A DNA stretch of 64,000 nt from Aridibaculum aurantiacum (GTDB lineage: Bacteria > Bacteroidota > Bacteroidia > Chitinophagales > Chitinophagaceae), in the NCBI RefSeq assembly GCF_017355875.1, contig NZ_JAFEWC010000001.1:372001-436000 (forward strand), given 5' to 3'. This document shows positions 60,100 to 64,000 of the stretch, in pieces. The position numbers and the translations under genes were made by a program. How positions within the stretch are numbered: position 1 is the stretch's first letter; each line of letters starts with the position of its first letter. The notes beneath the pieces are model-generated. The model saw nothing but the letters and a program-made list of their open reading frames with translations, made no database searches and was not told where the DNA came from.

Positions 60100-61206
60100 A
60101 TGGCAGCAAGGGCATTAAGGAAGATCATCCGCAATCTTATTATCGTTATCAACAGCGTGGTTGCTTTGCTGTTTCTTGTTGGATGTCTTGTACCTTATCT
60201 TAATCCTGCTACATGGTGGTTCATGGGGTTCTTCGGGTTAATGCTGCCTTACCTTGCCATTATCCTGCTATTCTTCATCTTTTTCTGGTTAGTAGTTAGG
60301 CCTAAATATTTTTGGATACCTCTAGTTACACTTCTTATAGGCTATAAGCAGTTGAGCGTATTGTTTGCCGTAAATAAACATGAAACCTTTAGCGACAAAA
60401 AAGATAGTGCACGCATCAGGGTGATCAACTGGAACATCAGGAGCCTGGAGGGGCTGAGCAACAAAGCCGACATTAAGAAGATCGATCGGGCCACTATACC
60501 TTCTGTTATCATTGATCAGAATGCAGATATCGTTTGCCTGCAGGAGTTCAATACTTCTTCTATCCAGGATAATATTGCGCCCATAGCTGCTAAATTTCCC
60601 TATTATTTTTTTTCTAAGGATTTTACGCGGTCCTCACCACAAGGTTATAAGGCAGGTAGTATTATCTTTTCTAAATACCCTATTGTTGATTCTGGAAAAG
60701 TAAGATACCCGGGTGAACAGGGCGAAAGCCTCATATATGCAGATGTTTTAAAAGCGGGTAAAATTCTAAGAGTGTTCACTACCCACCTTCAATCATTTCG
60801 TTTTAAAAGAGAAGATTATGAAGGCATGAAGAAGGTGGCAAAAAATGAAGATCCGGCGGCGTCGAAAACCATTTTTCAAAAAATGAAAACGGCCTTTACT
60901 ATACGCGGCGAACAGGCTCGTATAGTTCGAGATGCATTGGATAATTCACCGCACCCTTCCATCATTACTGGCGACTTCAATGACGTGCCTAATAGTTATA
61001 CTTATTTTCATATCCGCGGCGACTGGCAGGATGTATTTCTTGCATCATCGCTTGGTATTGGCCGCACCTACCTTGCACTTGCGCCCACTCTTCGTATTGA
61101 TTATATTCTTCCAGACAAGAACTTTAATATCCACCAGTTTGATATGATGGATGAAGGATTGAGCGATCATCTTATGCTGGTGACAGACGTAAGTTTGAAG
61201 CAGTAG
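60100..61206 (+). CDS. Endonuclease/exonuclease/phosphatase family membrane protein 2
   Basis: This 368-residue paralogue of the previous gene has three helices (about 10-85) and an EEP domain with VINWNIRSLEG, VCLQEFNTSS, SIIFSKYPIVDS, TGDFNDVPNS and SDHLMLV. Active-site motifs are complete. The two proteins differ enough that duplication is old. It is the last gene of the plus run; a repeat-bearing gap follows. Confidence 0.9.
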   Translation: MAARALRKIIRNLIIVINSVVALLFLVGCLVPYLNPATWWFMGFFGLMLPYLAIILLFFIFFWLVVRPKYFWIPLVTLLIGYKQLSVLFAVNKHETFSDKKDSARIRVINWNIRSLEGLSNKADIKKIDRATIPSVIIDQNADIVCLQEFNTSSIQDNIAPIAAKFPYYFFSKDFTRSSPQGYKAGSIIFSKYPIVDSGKVRYPGEQGESLIYADVLKAGKILRVFTTHLQSFRFKREDYEGMKKVAKNEDPAASKTIFQKMKTAFTIRGEQARIVRDALDNSPHPSIITGDFNDVPNSYTYFHIRGDWQDVFLASSLGIGRTYLALAPTLRIDYILPDKNFNIHQFDMMDEGLSDHLMLVTDVSLKQ

Positions 61207-61210
61207 GGGA

Positions 61211-61290
61211 AGGTCATGCTGGATGCTGATGCTGGATGGATGATTGAGAAGCGAGAGGCGTTAGATGTTAGGTGATAGAGAGACCGATGC
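61211..61290. repeat. 7-bp periodic tract (ATGCTGG, then NNAGNNG)
   Basis: Words read ATGCTGG, ATGCTG, ATGCTGG, ATGG, ATGATTG, AGAAGCG, AGAGGCG, TTAGATG, TTAGGTG, ATAGAG. Most are 7 bases and end in G. ATGCTGG recurs at about 61288-61294 and 61308-61314. Confidence 0.6.
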
Positions 61291-61338
61291 TGGAGGGTTT
61301 ATACGGGATGCTGGATCTTTAAACCAGGCAGACCAACA

Positions 61339-61366
61339 GTTGGGCAGCGCCTAACTCCGTTTGTAG
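61339..61366. repeat. Hairpin GTTGGGC-AGC-GCCTAAC plus CCGTTTGTAG
   Basis: The right half of a REPIN-like unit is present: the hairpin at 61339-61355 (one C to T change gives a G-T pair) and the box CCGTTTGTAG at 61357-61366. The box follows at the same distance as in the array at 49353-49380. Confidence 0.8.
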
Positions 61367-61390
61367 AAAATGAACATGTTTAATACATTT

Positions 61391-61407
61391 TTTGGGCGTA
61401 GCCCAAA
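61391..61407. repeat. Hairpin TTTGGGC-GTA-GCCCAAA
   Basis: This is a perfect 7-bp stem with a 3-nt loop, the same loop as at 49406-49422. Confidence 0.8.
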
Positions 61408-61437
61408 CCTGACATAATCATCCAACACTTTATTTGA

Positions 61438-61454
61438 TTTGGGCTATGCCGAAC
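61438..61454. repeat. Degenerate hairpin TTTGGGC-TAT-GCCGAAC
   Basis: It is a family member with stem mismatches in the right arm. Confidence 0.55.
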
Positions 61455-61617
61455 TCAAAATCATTCGATGGAAAGGAATTAGGTGGTTTTAGTAGCTTCA
61501 CATAATTGGCCTTACATTTTGCTTTGACATTCTCCATTTTACCTTTTTCGTTCGGCTTTTTAGTTTTTGAATTCTGCCTTCTGATTTCCAACTTACATTT
61601 GTAGCCATTTTCCACTT

Positions 61618-63135
61618 ATGAGCCAACTGAAAGTTTATAATTCGCTGAGCCGACAGAAAGAAGTTTTTGAACCAATAATTCCCGGTCATGTGGGCATGTA
61701 TGTGTGCGGTCCAACCGTAAGTGGCGAAAGTCACCTTGGGCATGCTCGTCCTTATATAACTTTTGATGTAATATACAGGTACCTGCAATACCTGGGTTAT
61801 AAAGTACGCTATGTGCGCAATGTAACTGATGCAGGACATTTTGAAGAGGAAGGCAGAGAGGCTGAAGATAAGATCAGTAAAAAGGCTGTGCTGGAGAAGT
61901 TGGAACCGATGGAACTGGTGCAGAAGTATACCAATCTTTTTCATTGGGCCATGCGCCAGTTCAACAATTTGGAACCAACTATAGAGCCTACCGCTACAGG
62001 CCATATTGTAGAGCAAATTGTGATGATCGAAAAGATCATTGAAGATGGATATGCTTATGTAGCCAATGGCAGTGTATATTTTGATGTAGATAAATACCAT
62101 TTAGATTTTTCTAAAAAGGGATTGCCTTATGGCATGCTTAGCGGCCGCATATTGGATGAGCAGATAGACAGCGTACGGGAACTGGATAACCAGGATGAAA
62201 AGCGCAATCGTTCAGATTTTGCGCTTTGGAAAAATGCCCCTCCTGAACACATTATGCGGTGGAAGAGCCCATGGGGTGAAGGTTTTCCCGGTTGGCATAT
62301 TGAGTGCTCTGCAATGAGTTCAAAATACCTGGGAGAGCAGTTTGATATACATGGCGGAGGTATGGATCTGCAGTTTCCGCACCACGAATGCGAAATAGCA
62401 CAAAGCACCGTATGCAATCATGTAACGCCCGTAAAGTACTGGCTGCATAACAACATGATCACCATCAACGGTAAGAAGATGGGAAAAAGCTACAACAACG
62501 TAATCAAGCTGACCGAAATGTTCAGCGGGTCGCACCCTATACTGCAGCAGGCTTATAGCCCTATGACCATACGTTTTTCCATTTTGCAAACCCATTACCG
62601 CAGCGCACTCGACTTTAGCAATGAGGCTTTGCAAGCTGCTGAAAAAGGATTGAAGCGGTTGTGGGAAGCTTATGAAGCTTTGCAAAAAATGAAGCTGGGC
62701 GAAGTGGAGTTTGATTTCAGTAAGATCAACCAGGAATTGGAAGAAAATGTACTGGAGCGCCTTGATGAGTTGGATGAATTCATGAACGACGACTTCAACA
62801 CTGCCAAGGTTCTTGCCAGTATGTTTGAAATAGTGCCGGTCATTAATTCTATAAAAGATAAACATATAGAAGCAGCTTCTCTTTCTAAAGAAACGCTTAC
62901 TCTGCTACAGCATAAGCTAAAGGTTTTCGTAGAAGATATCTTCGGACTTCGCTCCGAACTGGAAGGCGACCAGTCAAAACTTGATGGTGTGATCCAGGTG
63001 CTGATAGAGCTTCGCAAGCAGGCCAAAGCAAAAAAGGATTATGCTACATCAGATAGCATCCGCAACCAATTGCTGCAACTGGGTATAGCATTAAAAGATG
63101 AGAAGGATGGAAACATCTCGTACTCGTTCCTGTAG
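61618..63135 (+). CDS. cysS: Cysteinyl-tRNA synthetase
   Basis: CysS charges tRNA-Cys. The 505-residue class I enzyme has the zinc-site Cys and HIGH-type motif in [20 protein letters not shown], the second zinc ligands in [14 protein letters not shown] and [19 protein letters not shown], and the KMSKS loop as KKMGKSYNN. Length and order are normal. It follows the repeat-rich gap and appears monocistronic. The KMGKS form is a mild variant. Confidence 0.97.
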   Translation: MSQLKVYNSLSRQKEVFEPIIPGHVGMYVCGPTVSGESHLGHARPYITFDVIYRYLQYLGYKVRYVRNVTDAGHFEEEGREAEDKISKKAVLEKLEPMELVQKYTNLFHWAMRQFNNLEPTIEPTATGHIVEQIVMIEKIIEDGYAYVANGSVYFDVDKYHLDFSKKGLPYGMLSGRILDEQIDSVRELDNQDEKRNRSDFALWKNAPPEHIMRWKSPWGEGFPGWHIECSAMSSKYLGEQFDIHGGGMDLQFPHHECEIAQSTVCNHVTPVKYWLHNNMITINGKKMGKSYNNVIKLTEMFSGSHPILQQAYSPMTIRFSILQTHYRSALDFSNEALQAAEKGLKRLWEAYEALQKMKLGEVEFDFSKINQELEENVLERLDELDEFMNDDFNTAKVLASMFEIVPVINSIKDKHIEAASLSKETLTLLQHKLKVFVEDIFGLRSELEGDQSKLDGVIQVLIELRKQAKAKKDYATSDSIRNQLLQLGIALKDEKDGNISYSFL

Positions 63136-63143
63136 ATAGCTAA

Positions 63144-63176
63144 GGGAACGCTGATGCCGCGGATGGTGGTGATGAG
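63144..63176. repeat. Direct repeat copy 1 (GGGAACGCTGATGCCGCGG type)
   Basis: This 33-bp stretch is nearly repeated at 63193-63225, starting 49 bp later. Confidence 0.7.
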
Positions 63177-63192
63177 TTATAGTTTTCAGGCA

Positions 63193-63225
63193 GGGAACGC
63201 TGATAACGCGGATGGTGATGATGGG
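63193..63225. repeat. Direct repeat copy 2 (GGGAACGCTGATAACGCGG type)
   Basis: This is the partner of 63144-63176 with a few substitutions. AACGCTGAT and AACGCGGAT within it form a 9-base tandem. Confidence 0.7.
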
Positions 63226-63236
63226 GAGGATGTGTT

Positions 63237-63312
63237 GAATTATAAGTTATGAATTATGAGTTCTTGATGATAACTGATTGCTGTTAGTTCATGGTTCATA
63301 GCCGATAATTGG
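63237..63312. repeat. 7-bp periodic tract (NRNTNAT type), about ten units
   Basis: Heptads read GAATTAT, AAGTTAT, GAATTAT, GAGTTCT, TGATGAT, AACTGAT, TGCTGTT, AGTTCAT, GGTTCAT, AGCCGAT. Every unit ends in T and nearly all have T at position 4. Confidence 0.8.
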
Positions 63313-63358
63313 TTTTAGTAAGTCGTTAGGCAGGACACGTGAGGCGAGAGATGATGCC

Positions 63359-63386
63359 AGCTGATAACTGATAGCTCATAGCTGAT
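63359..63386. repeat. 7-bp periodic tract (AGCTGAT type)
   Basis: Heptads read AGCTGAT, AACTGAT, AGCTCAT, AGCTGAT, directly before the cdsA stop. It is the same consensus as the tract at 63237-63312. Confidence 0.75.
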
Positions 63387-63388
63387 CC

Positions 63389-64000
63389 CTAAAAAAGCAT
63401 CCTCAGTGCCAGCCACACAAAAGGTGTTGCTAGTAGCAGACTGTCAAATCTATCCAGGAAGCCGCCATGCCCGGGCATGATGTGACCGCTGTCTTTTACG
63501 CCGGCCATACGTTTCATTTTACTTTCTACCAGGTCGCCTATAGTACCTATAACTGCAGCAATGGCTGCCACCGTTACCAGTTGATACTCCATCTCCGGCA
63601 ACCATTGATGTGCTACCAGCCATACCACGCCTATACAAAGTATGGCACCGCCAATGGTTCCTTCCCATGTTTTTTTAGGAGAGATAGGCGACAAAGATGT
63701 TTTGCCAATGAACGATCCAACCAGGTAGGCCATCGTATCATTGATCCATATAGAAGCAAGCAGGAACATGGGCAGTATCCATCCTTTGTCTTCCACTATA
63801 GTTGAACCTGATAACTGCATGTTGTCTTGCCGCAGGTCCATCATCAGTGACCAGCTAAGCGAGATGTACAACAATCCAAGAAACGAATAGCCAATATGTT
63901 TTGCATTGATATTTCGGCTAAACAATACTTCTATAATGGGAAGCACAAAGGCTAGTACTAGCAATAGCCAAAATCCTATCTCGTGCAGCGTGACTGTAGC
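63389..64000 (-). CDS. cdsA: Phosphatidate cytidylyltransferase, partial
   Basis: CdsA makes CDP-diacylglycerol for phospholipid synthesis. The visible part is about 203 residues of a membrane protein with repeated hydrophobic segments. It carries the family signature near the C-terminus: ISPKKTWEGTIGG, DLVESKMKRMAGVKDSGHIM and PGHGGFLDRFDSLL. The frame stays open to base 64000, so the N-terminus lies outside the window; the TTG at 63964 is not a real start. The order of motifs in the visible part is complete. Confidence 0.93.
   Translation of the reverse strand, partial: ATVTLHEIGFWLLLVLAFVLPIIEVLFSRNINAKHIGYSFLGLLYISLSWSLMMDLRQDNMQLSGSTIVEDKGWILPMFLLASIWINDTMAYLVGSFIGKTSLSPISPKKTWEGTIGGAILCIGVVWLVAHQWLPEMEYQLVTVAAIAAVIGTIGDLVESKMKRMAGVKDSGHIMPGHGGFLDRFDSLLLATPFVWLALRMLF

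Larger units (their letters stand above)
61207..61617. other. Repeat-rich gene-free gap before cysS
   Basis: About 410 bp without a convincing gene hold a heptad tract (61211-61290), then ATGCTGG words, then three hairpins of the GTTGGGC/GCCCAAC family (61339-61454). A/T-rich text with short repeats precedes the cysS start. Confidence 0.7.

Overview
The window reads as a chromosomal segment of a Bacteroidota bacterium, most likely of the Chitinophagaceae or a near relative. The evidence is a gldC gene, a porG-like gene next to uppS, bamA and two ompH genes, DUF4290 next to murA, many small outer-membrane barrels, and a TTTG-N19-TAnnTTTG promoter in front of the tetR gene. The family assignment is inference; no rRNA or tRNA gene was seen. 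Two genes touch the edges: a DUF2157-type gene ends at base 1, and cdsA runs off the right end.

Layout. 1-4031: membrane protein, serC, S1/P1-type nuclease and DUF502, all on minus. 4155-11176: a plus-strand efflux operon (tetR, tolC-like, lipoprotein adaptor, RND pump) with a clear operator/promoter. 11309-18428: small outer-membrane and stress-type genes (DUF2383, YihY/BrkB, two PPOX-like proteins, an lmo0937-type peptide). 18522-24691: a signalling block with rpoN, an NtrC-type activator and a receiver-PAS-kinase on minus, and a CHASE3-type kinase divergent to them. 25048-26306: DUF1328, a toxin relic, yidD, rnpA and rpmH. 26620-37535: an envelope block on minus (murI, two ompH, bamA, uppS, porG, nadK, a POTRA barrel, CBS protein, hydrolase). 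37680-42544: cvpA, yqeY, gldC, a glycosyltransferase, a phosphoesterase and membrane proteins. 42888-48428: katE, a second YihY/BrkB, murA and DUF4290. 48636-49835: an IS200-type Y1 transposase beside a dense array of hairpin repeats. 49922-61206: DUF885 peptidase, propeller-amidohydrolase, rlmD, two rhomboids and two EEP-family proteins. 61618-64000: cysS and partial cdsA.

The most unusual content is repeat DNA. One family consists of 6-7 bp stems with exactly 3-nt loops, arranged in REPIN-like inverted pairs beside the Y1 transposase and again 12 kb away before cysS. A second type is degenerate tracts with a 7-bp period at several intergenic sites. Other points of interest are an rnpA with no usual start codon preceded by a terminator-like hairpin, a rhomboid paralogue lacking both catalytic residues beside an intact one, and a MurA with Asp at the fosfomycin-binding Cys position.

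All reading was by eye. Family names rest on recalled motifs, not on searches.
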